This document shows, one piece after another, positions 1 through 8,488 of a DNA stretch of 64,000 bases (position 1 is its first letter; each line of letters opens with the position of its first letter). The position numbers were made by a program, and so were the translations under genes. The DNA is from Haloarcula mannanilytica (GTDB lineage: Archaea > Halobacteriota > Halobacteria > Halobacteriales > Haloarculaceae): assembly GCF_005406125.1 (NCBI RefSeq), contig NZ_BIXZ01000010.1:1-64000 (forward strand), given 5' to 3'. Below the pieces are notes generated by a model that did no database searches, was not told the origin of the DNA, and worked only from the letters and a program-made list of their open reading frames with translations.

Positions 1-78
1 TTCTCGCGGCTTTCCTTCGTCTATCTGCTCTTTGAGCTTGTAGAGTTCCTCAAGCGTGATCTCGTCGAGCCGACCCAT
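1..78 (-). CDS. N-terminus of a probable IS transposase/HTH protein, cut by window edge
   Basis: Reading the minus strand from the ATG at 78 gives 26 codons beginning MGRLDEITLEEL and running off the left edge. This acidic, helical start resembles the first helix of the HTH domain of haloarchaeal IS630-type transposases. That is an inference from a short stretch. It faces away from a gene whose 5' end is missing immediately to the right, as expected if an insertion sequence ends between about 78 and 120. The terminal inverted repeat cannot be defined because the other end lies outside the window. Confidence 0.45.
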   Translation of the reverse strand, partial: MGRLDEITLEELYKLKEQIDEGKPRE

Positions 79-110
79 TACCGGCTCTACAAAATCTATC
101 GGTAAATAAC

Positions 111-878
111 TTCCTTAATTACTATGAGGACTTCGGTGACGAGCAGCTGGACTATCAGGTCGTCGATGACGCGTTCCAAGCCGACGACGGTCGTGCTTTC
201 AGCATCCGTGAGTACGACCCGTGGGAGTTCGACACTCGTGTTGAAGCGAATCTCGACTGGGAGGAGAAATATCGAGGCTGCCATTTCGTCGAAGAATACG
301 GGAGCCACAATTGGAGCCAAGTACCAGGATATGCACATCCGGATGGGTACGAATACGAATACTGCTGGTGGTGCGGATCACGCCGGCGGTACGATCACGA
401 ACTAACCAGGTTCGTATACGACTACGAGGGTGTGCTCGCACCAGAGGTCGACATCGAAGTTCTTCGTGACGCTGTTATCCCCTATCCCGATGTTGCGGAC
501 GATTTTGACGACTGGAAGAACGGCGACTCGTTCGGTCGTGAACGGTCGTTTGAGGGAGCATTAGCAAACCGTACTGATGTCGCACCGTGTCGCGGACCAC
601 ACGGCATTCACGAATGGACGAGAAAGGAAGTCATCAAACGAAGGTACGATGATCGCGTTGACGTCGCGCTCTGGGAATGCCAGCACTGCCCTGTTCACCT
701 TCTCACGAACCATACCGGGCAGGGGGAGACAGAGGCGGCAATTCTGTTCGGAAAAGCTCCAAATCCGGATTGGGGATTGGACCACCTAAACGGAAATCCG
801 CGAAAGTGTAACAACCGCTCTCACCACGAACAGGCGGACTGGGACTATTGCCCGGACTGCTTTCAGATAGACCCATAG
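111..878 (+). pseudogene. 5'-truncated gene for a Cys-pair (zinc-binding-like) protein
   Basis: The frame ending with the TAG at 876-878 is open back to a stop at 57-59, but between 60 and 431 it has no ATG, GTG or TTG. The first possible start is GTG 432. The translated upstream part reads like genuine acidic haloarchaeal protein (YYEDFGDEQLDYQ, then CWWCGS), so the gene is longer than the GTG start would suggest and has lost its 5' end. Three CxxC pairs are visible (CWWC, CQHC, CPDC), suggesting zinc binding. I do not recognise the family. The likely cause of truncation is the insertion sequence end to the left. Confidence 0.6.
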
Positions 879-968
879 AGATCGTATTCAGAAGTAGAGA
901 AAATTAGCTTAGAGATCGAGGTAATGCACCTCTCATCAGGGAATTAGCCTAACAGTGCGTTGCCCGTG

Positions 969-976
969 TTTTATAC
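969..976 (+). promoter_or_regulatory. TATA box of the helicase gene
   Basis: TTTTATAC lies about 25-30 bases before the ATG at 1001. This puts transcription start at or next to the start codon, so the helicase mRNA is probably leaderless. Confidence 0.55.
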
Positions 977-1000
977 TACGGTAGCGTATCTTCCTCGACT

Positions 1001-3277
1001 ATGGAGGCCTACTTGGATTCAGTTACCGAGTCATTTCTTGAAGGCGACCATCAGCTCTCTCAACTGTCTGTCTCTACGTCTGTGATCGAGTCCGATGACT
1101 CTTGGAACCTCGAGGAACCGATTCCAGTCGGAGAGATCATCAATGCCTTTCGCGTCCAAAAGACACTGGTTCAGCAAGGTGGTCAAGTATTTATTCCTCT
1201 CCACGAAGATGAGTCGGCAGAGCTAACTGGAGAATATCTTATTTATCGCCGAGAAACTGATGAGACCCTACTTAGTGATGATTCTGACCCACATGAGCTA
1301 CACTTTCTGAATGGTAACACGGGCGGGGATGATTTCCGAGAGGTCAGAGAGGCTGAATCGACGTATCTAGCGTATCGAATGCGGTTCTGGCACTCTAGTT
1401 ATTCGCCATCTGAGCTACCCTCATACTTGCCTTCTGAGTATTTCGATGATCGTCCGCCACAACCACCACGGGAACTCTCGGCTGTTGCTCCCCTATCGGA
1501 TGATGAATATGACGACTTTATCGACGCAACGGAGCAGGCGATGGCGAATGAGTTGGAGGCGGAACGACGGTCTGTCTGGGACTCCAATAGAGGAATGTCT
1601 ATCGATAGACTGCAGCGGGAACAAGGCGGAGATGGAATCGCTTCTGCGGGATACTCCAGTTTAGCTGAGGATCGTATTTCTGTTTCAGCACCAGGTTCTG
1701 GAACGCACCGTAATCCAGTCCAATCGACTTACGGAATCCACGAGGGCAACATTGTCGGGGTTGCGTCAGGTGGTGATTCGAATTCGCCGATCGTACCGGG
1801 CATCGTTACGCGTGTCGGGTTGAGTGATTTCAACATAGAGCTTGATTGGGAGGCGACAACTCGGACTTCTCAAGCGAAGGATGATCTCCGACGGGCAGAC
1901 CGGGTTTCTGTTGCGATCCTCGACCGAAATATTGCTTTCCAGCGCGAGCGTTCGGCTTTCCGACAGATGGCCGACTCCAGTTCGGGCAAGCAGCTTCTAG
2001 CAGGTGATTCATCTCTCTCGTTCGATGCACCCCTATCGGTTTCACTGAATACTTCGCTCGAATTGAATTCCTACCAGCGTCGAGCAGCGATTAATGCTCT
2101 TCGAGCGGAGGATGCGTACTGTATTCATGGGCCACCAGGAACAGGAAAGACCCGAACACTAACAGCGGTCATCCAGTCGGCAGTCGAGTCGGGGGAACGT
2201 GTCTTAGTCTGTGCGCACTCAAATCAAGCAGTAGATAATCTGATCGCTGGAGAGAGCAGTCTGGATGACCTTGACGAGGAGTCACTCCACGGGATAATTC
2301 AAGCAGAAGGGTACCGAATGGCACGAATCGGCCGGAGAGACCAAATCACGTCTCGAGTTGTTTCCAGCCACTATGCAGATGAAGAGACGGACCGGGCTCA
2401 AATTGTTACAACGACGACCAACAGCGCAGATCGACTTGATCTGGCCCGATTTAGCTTGATTGTGGTTGATGAGGCAACGCAGGCGAGTATCCCAGCAACT
2501 GCAGTCCCGTTTCAGCTTGGATCAAAACTCGTGTTGGCTGGCGATCACAAGCAACTCCCGCCGTACCATTCTGCTGAAACCGCGTCAGATGAAGTGTTCT
2601 ATCCGTCGTTGTTTGAGCATATATTGGACCGATTCGGAGACGATGCGAAGACCACACTTAGAAGGCAATACCGAATGCACGAATCTATCGCCAATTTCTC
2701 TAATAAGGAGTTCTACGATGGGCTTTTGCTCCACGGCGAACCGAACAGATCGGCGACTATCTCCGGGTTACAACCGCTAGTTGGAATAAATATCTCCAAC
2801 CCGGAATCTGATCATGGGAATTCACGTGAAAACCCATCCGAGGCGGAGGTCGTCGTTGCACAAGTTCAGAGATCACTGAACGCTGGAGTTGATGCAAGTG
2901 ACGTTGGAGTGATCACGCCATATACTGGTCAGAAGGGTCTCGTAGAGAGTGAGCTAGCTTCAGAATTTGATACAGAGACAGCAGAGAAAATCAAGGTACA
3001 AACCATCGACTCCTTCCAAGGAGGTCAACGAGAGGTAATCATCGTCTCTTTTACGGTGAGTAATGACCGAAACAACTCTGGGTTCTTGGCGTTCCCAAAT
3101 GAGGGGCCTCGTAGATTGAACGTTGCACTCACTCGTGCAAAGAAGCGACTCGTATTAGTTGGTGATTGGGATACACTCTCCTCAATCGCTCCCCACCGCG
3201 ATACTTCTACAAGTTGTGCCGATCTGTATCGTCGTCTCTTGGACTATATCCACGAGCAAGGTAGGATGGTCGGGTAG
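1001..3277 (+). CDS. Superfamily 1 DNA2/NAM7/Upf1-like helicase
   Basis: A 758-residue protein. The C-terminal half is a complete SF1B helicase core: Walker A GPPGTGKT near residue 376, Walker B/motif II VVDEATQ near 488, motif III DHKQLPP, motif IV RRQYRMHE, motif V QTIDSFQGGQREV and motif VI NVALTRAKKRLVLVGD. The first 350 residues match no domain I recognise. Upf1/DNA2-like helicases unwind nucleic acid in repair or RNA turnover, and stand-alone versions with novel N-termini are common in defence islands; which applies here is unknown. It is a single gene with its own TATA box, and the minus-strand gene to its right converges on it. Base composition is more AT-rich than the conjugation genes. 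Confidence 0.85.
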   Translation: MEAYLDSVTESFLEGDHQLSQLSVSTSVIESDDSWNLEEPIPVGEIINAFRVQKTLVQQGGQVFIPLHEDESAELTGEYLIYRRETDETLLSDDSDPHELHFLNGNTGGDDFREVREAESTYLAYRMRFWHSSYSPSELPSYLPSEYFDDRPPQPPRELSAVAPLSDDEYDDFIDATEQAMANELEAERRSVWDSNRGMSIDRLQREQGGDGIASAGYSSLAEDRISVSAPGSGTHRNPVQSTYGIHEGNIVGVASGGDSNSPIVPGIVTRVGLSDFNIELDWEATTRTSQAKDDLRRADRVSVAILDRNIAFQRERSAFRQMADSSSGKQLLAGDSSLSFDAPLSVSLNTSLELNSYQRRAAINALRAEDAYCIHGPPGTGKTRTLTAVIQSAVESGERVLVCAHSNQAVDNLIAGESSLDDLDEESLHGIIQAEGYRMARIGRRDQITSRVVSSHYADEETDRAQIVTTTTNSADRLDLARFSLIVVDEATQASIPATAVPFQLGSKLVLAGDHKQLPPYHSAETASDEVFYPSLFEHILDRFGDDAKTTLRRQYRMHESIANFSNKEFYDGLLLHGEPNRSATISGLQPLVGINISNPESDHGNSRENPSEAEVVVAQVQRSLNAGVDASDVGVITPYTGQKGLVESELASEFDTETAEKIKVQTIDSFQGGQREVIIVSFTVSNDRNNSGFLAFPNEGPRRLNVALTRAKKRLVLVGDWDTLSSIAPHRDTSTSCADLYRRLLDYIHEQGRMVG

Positions 3278-3330
3278 ACTATCTCTGAAAACGAATACCA
3301 CAAATTAGTGCCATATGCCGATATGGGGAG

Positions 3331-4263
3331 CTACATTGGCTCTTCTACTTGGAGACTCATCGTAATTATATGCTCTAAGGTCTGGATTGAGTAGACATCT
3401 GTAGAACTGGACTGCTCTATTGCTTCTGACATCGGTTCTGCTATAGTTTGTCCGCCTTCTCGCCCCATAATCAGGTTGTAGATAAGATTCAAAATCACCT
3501 TCGACATCTGCTTGCACACCTCACTGTTCACATGGTAGAGGTTCAACTCAGCGTCGTAATGTCGGTCCCCGAGCGCCTCCGTCTGAAGTCTAAGGAAAAA
3601 GAAGCCCCATTGGTCCTGCTGTACAGCTTCCATGTCGTCTATTAGGTCTTCAACCTCGGTATCCAGCTGTCCGAAAAGCCCCTCTTCCCAAAGCCACTCA
3701 ATATCCGCCATCGTGACTGGTAGAACGCGAAATCCGTGCTTCAAATCATTCAGTAGCGGTCGGAATCCTCGCCAAAAATTGAGGGCAGCATTCGCAGCTG
3801 CGATATGTAGGTCGGGATCTTCAACGAAGTCTAATTCATTTGTTTCCTCGTCGTAGACTGCGGAACACCCTAAGAACTCTCGTGCGATCATCTCCCGGTC
3901 TGTTGCATCTATTTCGTCGATGACCTGCTCAAACTCAATTAGACCCTCCGGCTCCTCTGCTAAGCGGCTAACTGAAACCATCTCACCGTCATCAATTTCG
4001 ACTGTAAGCTCATCAAGAACACTAGTGATATCATATGTATAGGTATCCTCTTTCACCATCATCCACGGCTGCTCGGGGTTCCGTGTATTCACCGCGAACA
4101 GGTGGGCATATAGATCCGCTAATTGAGCCAAAATATAGAGAGAGTCCATCCCATCGTACCGATTGTAAGGGTTGAGTTTCTTGATTCGGTTATCCCAGTA
4201 GCCAAACGCGAAATTGCGGCGCCATAAATTTGCTAAAGGATTTTCCAAATCGAGGTCTTCCAT
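3331..4263 (-). CDS. Hypothetical acidic helical protein
   Basis: I do not recognise this 310-residue protein. It is acidic and apparently all-helical, with no signal peptide, membrane segment or cysteine pattern. I chose the ATG at 4263 (MEDLDLENPL) over an upstream in-frame ATG at 4335, because a clear TATA box at 4303-4310 would start transcription near 4280, downstream of the longer start. The extra 24 residues of the longer form are also atypical (hydrophobic, few acids). It converges with the helicase gene, and both are AT-rich relative to the replicon. Confidence 0.6.
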   Translation of the reverse strand: MEDLDLENPLANLWRRNFAFGYWDNRIKKLNPYNRYDGMDSLYILAQLADLYAHLFAVNTRNPEQPWMMVKEDTYTYDITSVLDELTVEIDDGEMVSVSRLAEEPEGLIEFEQVIDEIDATDREMIAREFLGCSAVYDEETNELDFVEDPDLHIAAANAALNFWRGFRPLLNDLKHGFRVLPVTMADIEWLWEEGLFGQLDTEVEDLIDDMEAVQQDQWGFFFLRLQTEALGDRHYDAELNLYHVNSEVCKQMSKVILNLIYNLIMGREGGQTIAEPMSEAIEQSSSTDVYSIQTLEHIITMSLQVEEPM

Positions 4264-4302
4264 ACTGATTCTCTGAAGTGATGCAGATACAAAGAATGAC
4301 TG

Positions 4303-4310
4303 TTTATATA
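4303..4310 (-). promoter_or_regulatory. TATA box deciding the start of the 3331-4263 gene
   Basis: On the minus strand this reads TATATAAA. Transcription would begin near 4280, leaving about 17 nt of leader before the ATG at 4263 and excluding the longer reading from 4335. Confidence 0.55.
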
Positions 4311-4334
4311 GTGGCTGGTAGATTTTGAGATGCA

Positions 4335-4502
4335 ATGTCTGACCTAATCGTCAAAGCAGCCGTGAAAGACGCACTCGCGGACAACAACGTCTCGGCAGAT
4401 TTCTACGACGCCCTCAACGAAGAGGTCGCCGAACTGCTCGACGACGCCGCAGAGCGTGCCGAGGCCAACGACCGAAAGACGGTCCAGCCCCGCGATCTGT
4501 AA
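4335..4502 (+). CDS. Small histone-fold protein, 55 aa
   Basis: ATG at 4335 opens a 55-codon frame starting MSDLIVKAAVKDAL and ending DRKTVQPRDL. The ending closely resembles the loop 2/helix 3 signature of archaeal histones (GRKTVKAEDI), and the preceding helix VSADFYDALNEEVAELL fits histone helix 2. Very small histone-like proteins of this kind occur in haloarchaea (the DUF1931-like group). It presumably dimerises through the fold; at 55 residues it lacks a full helix 1 plus loop 1. It lies 75 bases before xseA in the same direction. Confidence 0.65.
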   Translation: MSDLIVKAAVKDALADNNVSADFYDALNEEVAELLDDAAERAEANDRKTVQPRDL

Positions 4503-4577
4503 GCCTGCGTAACGCAGCCCACCCCGTCGCTCGAACGTAGCTTTTTGAGGTTCCTGTTCAGAAGTTAGGAAACGGAG

Positions 4578-5630
4578 ATGGCGGACGCACCGGATACCGA
4601 ACGGGAGGCGGTCGAACCCGATGCGAGAGAGGTCCTTAGCGTGTCCCAGCTGAACGACCGAATCGCGTCGGTCGTCCAGGACACGCCTGCCCTCAACGGC
4701 GTCCGCTGTATCGGGGAGGTCACTGACCTCCACCAAAACAACACGGCGCTTTACTTCACGCTCACCGACGGCGACGCCGAGCTCCCCTGTATGATCTGGG
4801 CGAACCGCTACCGGGAGATGGACGCCGATCTCGAGGACGGGACCGAAGTCATCCTCGAGGGCGATATCGATTACTGGGTCGAAGGTGGGAAAATCGATCT
4901 CAAACCGTGGGAGGTGATCGTCGTCGGCGACGGCGACCAGGCGGCTGCAGTCGAGCGACTGCGAAGCGAACTCGAAGAGCGTGGCTGGTTCGACGACGAG
5001 CAGAAACAGCAACCGCCGGCGTTCCCGGAGCGGGTCGGCGTCGTCACATCCCTGCGAGGAGACGCCCGGTACGACATCCAGAACGCAATTCACGTACAGG
5101 ACCCCACCGTCGACATCCTAGTGAAGGACGCAACCGTCCAGGGGTCGAACGCGCCGACGTCCATCGCGAACGGCATCCACCATCTCGACCGCTCGGAGGA
5201 CGTCGACGCCATCATCGTCGGCCGTGGCGGGGGGAGCGATTCGAACCTCCAAGCCTTCAACACCGAGCGGGTCGCGGAGGCGATTTTCACCGCGAATACC
5301 CCGGTGGTCACCGCGATTGGACACACCGATGACCGGCTCATCGCGGATCAGGTGGCGGACGTCGCGACGATCACGCCAACCGCCGCCGGCGAGTATATCG
5401 TAAACTCCCGCCAAGAGTTCCTTGCGAGTGAGATCGAGCCGCTGGAGCAACAGCTCGACGCCGCGTACGAGACCTTCCAGCAGGAGCACGAACACGAACA
5501 GGAACTCGCCGAAACAGTCGATGAAGCGACCGCACCCGAGGGCCTCCCACCGATTTACTACAAGGTCGCCATCGTAGTGCTGCTGTTGCTGTTGTTGGTC
5601 ATCACCGGGCTTTGGCTGGGGGTGATCTAA
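4578..5630 (+). CDS. xseA: Exonuclease VII large subunit with C-terminal membrane anchor
   Basis: A 350-residue protein. An N-terminal OB-fold (about residues 18-120, containing VLSVSQLNDRI and GEVTDLHQNNTALYFTL) is followed by the XseA catalytic core. Its signatures are VGVVTSLRGDARYDI, VDAIIVGRGGGSDSN, EAIFTANTPVVTAIGHTDD and ADVATITPTAA. The family degrades single-stranded DNA with XseB. The long coiled coil of bacterial XseA (about 450 aa) is reduced to a short helix, and the last 24 residues form a single hydrophobic segment (YYKVAIVVLLLLLLVITGLW), which would tether the enzyme to the membrane. xseB follows 2 bases later. Confidence 0.85.
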   Translation: MADAPDTEREAVEPDAREVLSVSQLNDRIASVVQDTPALNGVRCIGEVTDLHQNNTALYFTLTDGDAELPCMIWANRYREMDADLEDGTEVILEGDIDYWVEGGKIDLKPWEVIVVGDGDQAAAVERLRSELEERGWFDDEQKQQPPAFPERVGVVTSLRGDARYDIQNAIHVQDPTVDILVKDATVQGSNAPTSIANGIHHLDRSEDVDAIIVGRGGGSDSNLQAFNTERVAEAIFTANTPVVTAIGHTDDRLIADQVADVATITPTAAGEYIVNSRQEFLASEIEPLEQQLDAAYETFQQEHEHEQELAETVDEATAPEGLPPIYYKVAIVVLLLLLLVITGLWLGVI

Positions 5631-5632
5631 CC

Positions 5633-5812
5633 GTGGCAAACGACTCCGAAATTCACGATCGGCTAAGTCGCGTCGAGGAGATTATTGAGCAGCTCGATGC
5701 GGACGAATGCGACCTCGATGAAGGTACAGCCCTCCACGAGGAAGGGAAGGAACTCCTGAGGGAGGTGCGAGAGCTCCTCGACGAGGGAAGCGGCGAGGTT
5801 GTGGAGCTATAG
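5633..5812 (+). CDS. xseB: Exonuclease VII small subunit
   Basis: A 59-residue helical protein, ANDSEIHDRLSRVEEII onward, of the typical XseB size and heptad character, directly after xseA. The GTG at 5633, two bases after the xseA stop, is preferred over an in-frame upstream ATG at 5612 that would lie inside xseA. XseB regulates or activates XseA by wrapping around its helical arm. The shortened arm of this XseA implies a reduced contact surface. Confidence 0.75.
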   Translation: MANDSEIHDRLSRVEEIIEQLDADECDLDEGTALHEEGKELLREVRELLDEGSGEVVEL

Positions 5813-5832
5813 TAAGTGAGCGGAATCACACC

Positions 5833-5876
5833 CTTAACCAACAGAACTCTACCCCTACCGACAAGTGTTGGTTAAG
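5833..5876 (+). repeat. Dispersed inverted repeat, copy 1 (before conjugation operon)
   Basis: Arms CTTAACCAACA (5833-5843) and TGTTGGTTAAG (5866-5876) are perfect 11-base complements with a 22-base spacer. This is one of eight copies in the window; only the ten core bases of each arm are conserved and the spacers are unrelated. Here the repeat sits just upstream of the TATA-like box and the first gene of the conjugation operon. Confidence 0.9.
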
Positions 5877-5905
5877 TCTTTCTACGAGGGAAACAAGTAA
5901 TTAGG

Positions 5906-5914
5906 TTATAATTT
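5906..5914 (+). promoter_or_regulatory. TATA-like box of the conjugation operon
   Basis: TTATAATTT lies 30 bases after inverted-repeat copy 1 and about 110 bases before the ATG at 6022. Transcription would start near 5935. It is the only TATA-like sequence between xseB and the operon. Confidence 0.45.
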
Positions 5915-6021
5915 ACTCAACAAATTTGCAGTTCTTGCTGGCCAGAAAGCATTTAGGTATCATCCAGCTACCGCGCCAATATGTACCGGGACTGAGCCGG
6001 TGCATACCCATACCCGCATGT

Positions 6022-6300
6022 ATGATTACGAGGTCAGTCACCATCGAGGATATCGATGACCTGTACCTGATGTGGAACGACCACATCAACGCCTCCGCCC
6101 TCTATCGCCGCGCCCTCCGCGAGGAAATGGAAGTCCGCGGTGTTGATCCCGATGAACTCCGCGACCTCCTCGAACGGGCCCGCGAGCAGGGCTACACGCT
6201 CGAAGAGATCGCAGAGGACACCAACCGCTTCGACGACCTCCAGTCGCTCGTCGAAGAGCAGCAGAACCAGCCTACGGCTGGAGACGCCACCGATGATTAA
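6022..6300 (+). CDS. Hypothetical small acidic protein, first gene of the conjugation operon
   Basis: A 92-residue acidic helical protein: MITRSVTIEDIDDLYLM, then two helix-rich stretches ending in a Gln-rich tail. I placed the start at ATG 6022; a possible TTG at 5926 would add 32 non-acidic residues that do not look haloarchaeal. No domain is recognised. It is 6 bases from the next gene, so it is probably a component or regulator of the transfer apparatus. Confidence 0.6.
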   Translation: MITRSVTIEDIDDLYLMWNDHINASALYRRALREEMEVRGVDPDELRDLLERAREQGYTLEEIAEDTNRFDDLQSLVEEQQNQPTAGDATDD

Positions 6301-6306
6301 CCCGCT

Positions 6307-6726
6307 ATGTCACAGGACCAGACTCCCTCCGACCCTGAGCGTAGCGTCGAAAACCAGTCACCGCTGACCGGGAAGATCCCTCGGCAGGCAGCACTCACCG
6401 TCGTCCTCCTGAGCCTGTTCGCTGTCCAGCCGGTCGCCGCCCAGAGTAACGCGGTCTGTAGCGCAGACAACCTCCCGAGCATGATTGAGGGCTTCTTCCA
6501 GCTGACCACCGCGCTGGGGATCGTCGGCCTCGCCATCGTCTGGCAGGCTGACTCCCTCATCGAGATGTTCACCCTCAATCCCGAGCAGAAGAAGGGCCTC
6601 AAGCGCCACAAGCGCTCGGCGATGAAGTCCGCGGTCGTTCTCGTCGTGCTCGGCCCGCTCTATACAGTTGCCGGGTCGATGATGGGCCTCCCGCTGGCGC
6701 AGTGCGTCGACCTCGTCCCCTGGTAA
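6307..6726 (+). CDS. Pilin/VirB2-like small membrane protein of the transfer system
   Basis: 139 residues. A polar N-terminus precedes a signal-like hydrophobic segment ending QPVAAQ (about residues 28-47). Two further membrane segments follow (MIEGFFQLTTALGIVGLAIVW and AVVLVVLGPLYTVAGSMMG), separated by a basic loop (KKGLKRHKR). A cleavable leader plus two membrane helices with a positive loop is the architecture of VirB2/TrbC-type conjugative pilins. The assignment rests on topology and operon position, not on a sequence motif. Confidence 0.55.
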   Translation: MSQDQTPSDPERSVENQSPLTGKIPRQAALTVVLLSLFAVQPVAAQSNAVCSADNLPSMIEGFFQLTTALGIVGLAIVWQADSLIEMFTLNPEQKKGLKRHKRSAMKSAVVLVVLGPLYTVAGSMMGLPLAQCVDLVPW

Positions 6727-6754
6727 CCACCCTACAGTCCCCGTTGCGAGCCCT

Positions 6755-8488
6755 ATGAACCATCGAGAGCTCTCCGTGCTCATGGCCGGCTTGCTCGCGA
6801 CGAGCCTAGTCACGGGTATCGTCGCCGCTGACCCGCCACGACCAGGTACGGAGGGGAACGGGCTCACGGAAAACGAGTCGGCAACGCTGTGGTCACGTGA
6901 TGCGGACAACTACATCACCCAAGAGGAGTACCGCCAGCGCTACGGCGAGGACCGCTCCGCTGTCCATCAAGTCGCGAACGGGACGGACATTACGTTCAAA
7001 CGGCCGCCCGCGACAGCGGCGACGTGGACGCGGAACGACTTCGAGGACCTCGACGCCGCCGGCCCAGATACGTCCGTGCATCCGCCGCACGCGAACCTCG
7101 AGGACGGCGTCTTCATCGAAGATGCTCACGCAACGATCTTCGCGGTCCAGCCCTCCACTCGTGGACACCTCGAGTCCGGTGAAACCCCACTCTACATCGC
7201 GCCGAATGGGACGATGCGCGGGTTCGTTGATTACCGCGTTCGCGTACCCAACGGGAGCTCCTCCGGTAACACAACTATCTCGTGGTCGCTCACGGAGCAC
7301 GAAATTGAGGAAGTCCGGTTGAAAAAGGACGGTGAGACCATCGCGACCCAGGCTGGGTCCCACACGCCTGCCCTCGACTACCAGATCGAGGACGACTGGA
7401 GTGCGAATCTCACGCTGGAAGCGGAGATTAGCGTCCGGCTGAAGAAGACCGTCAGAACCGACCTAGGTGACCGGACAGACGTCGATGTCACCTACCGGAC
7501 AGAATCCCGAAACGTTTCGGACTCGATCGCCGTCGAGATCTACGACCTCTCGGCGTACCCCTACTACGCCGAGTATCCGAACGGCGACGCCGGCGTGGCC
7601 ATCTTCCAGTCGCGGCCGTGGCAGGGGTATGCGCTCACGGAGGACGGTGAGGCACGGGTCCGTGGCATCTGGCGGTTCTACACCGCTCGGAACACCAACT
7701 GGGATACGCTCATTCGGTCGAATCGCACGGATAGCGCCACCGTCGAGTCAGACGCGATTCCGGTGTACGTCCACGCCTATCCCTCTCGTATCGGGCCGCG
7801 TGCCGAGCCGGTTCGAGACGGGCCGGAACTCATCGAGACCTGGGGGACTGACCGCCCGTCGCCAGTCGGCACCATCGGTGAGAACATCAATATCGACATC
7901 GTCAACCAGTCGTACACGACGACGTACGGCGTCGCCGTTCGAGCCGATAACGTCGACCGAGAGGCCCTCCACGTTGCGGGAATCGTCCGGGGCGTGAATG
8001 CGTCAATCGTCGAGCCGGACGCCGGCTCCGAGCGGCAGCTCCGCCGCAGCAATCTCACTGTTGAGGTCATCCAGCAGAATCAGTCCCAAGCGACGCTCAG
8101 GGTCGAACTACGGGACAATCAAACTGGTGCGCCGATCGCGCTCGACGATAGCCGTCAGTATCCAATCGGCGGCACCACTCGGAACGGGTACATCACGGTC
8201 GCGGATCAGCGCGTCGAGACCAACGCCTCCGGGGTGGCGATCGTGACCATCGACGAACCGGGCATCTACACGGCTCGGTACCACCCTGGCTCGTGGATCG
8301 GCCACGACCCTGCGTACGTGAGTGATACCGCGACGGCCCGCTGGCACCCACTCGGGACGATCGACGGCTGGTTTGCGCTGGTGTTCGAGGTCGGCTGGCA
8401 GCTCCTGCCGTTCTTCGTGATGTTCTACGCTGGCAAACGCCTCCTGCGGATGCTCGGCCCAGAAGACATCTTCGGACAGAAACCATGA
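6755..8488 (+). CDS. Secreted, C-terminally anchored surface protein of the transfer system
   Basis: 577 residues. A signal peptide (MAGLLATSLVTGIVAADP) precedes a roughly 500-residue beta-rich ectodomain with many N-glycosylation sequons (NGT, NGSS, NTT, NLT, NQS). The protein ends in a single membrane helix (ALVFEVGWQLLPFFVMFYAG) and a short positive tail. A surface-exposed, type I membrane protein within a conjugation operon could act in mating-pair contact or as a pseudopilus base; that role is inferred. Its stop overlaps the next start (ATGA). Confidence 0.7.
   Translation: MNHRELSVLMAGLLATSLVTGIVAADPPRPGTEGNGLTENESATLWSRDADNYITQEEYRQRYGEDRSAVHQVANGTDITFKRPPATAATWTRNDFEDLDAAGPDTSVHPPHANLEDGVFIEDAHATIFAVQPSTRGHLESGETPLYIAPNGTMRGFVDYRVRVPNGSSSGNTTISWSLTEHEIEEVRLKKDGETIATQAGSHTPALDYQIEDDWSANLTLEAEISVRLKKTVRTDLGDRTDVDVTYRTESRNVSDSIAVEIYDLSAYPYYAEYPNGDAGVAIFQSRPWQGYALTEDGEARVRGIWRFYTARNTNWDTLIRSNRTDSATVESDAIPVYVHAYPSRIGPRAEPVRDGPELIETWGTDRPSPVGTIGENINIDIVNQSYTTTYGVAVRADNVDREALHVAGIVRGVNASIVEPDAGSERQLRRSNLTVEVIQQNQSQATLRVELRDNQTGAPIALDDSRQYPIGGTTRNGYITVADQRVETNASGVAIVTIDEPGIYTARYHPGSWIGHDPAYVSDTATARWHPLGTIDGWFALVFEVGWQLLPFFVMFYAGKRLLRMLGPEDIFGQKP

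Noticed and set aside
4344-5093. Minus-strand frame opposite xseA
   Set aside because: Typical GC-rich antisense shadow; the plus strand carries the clear XseA and histone-like motifs.
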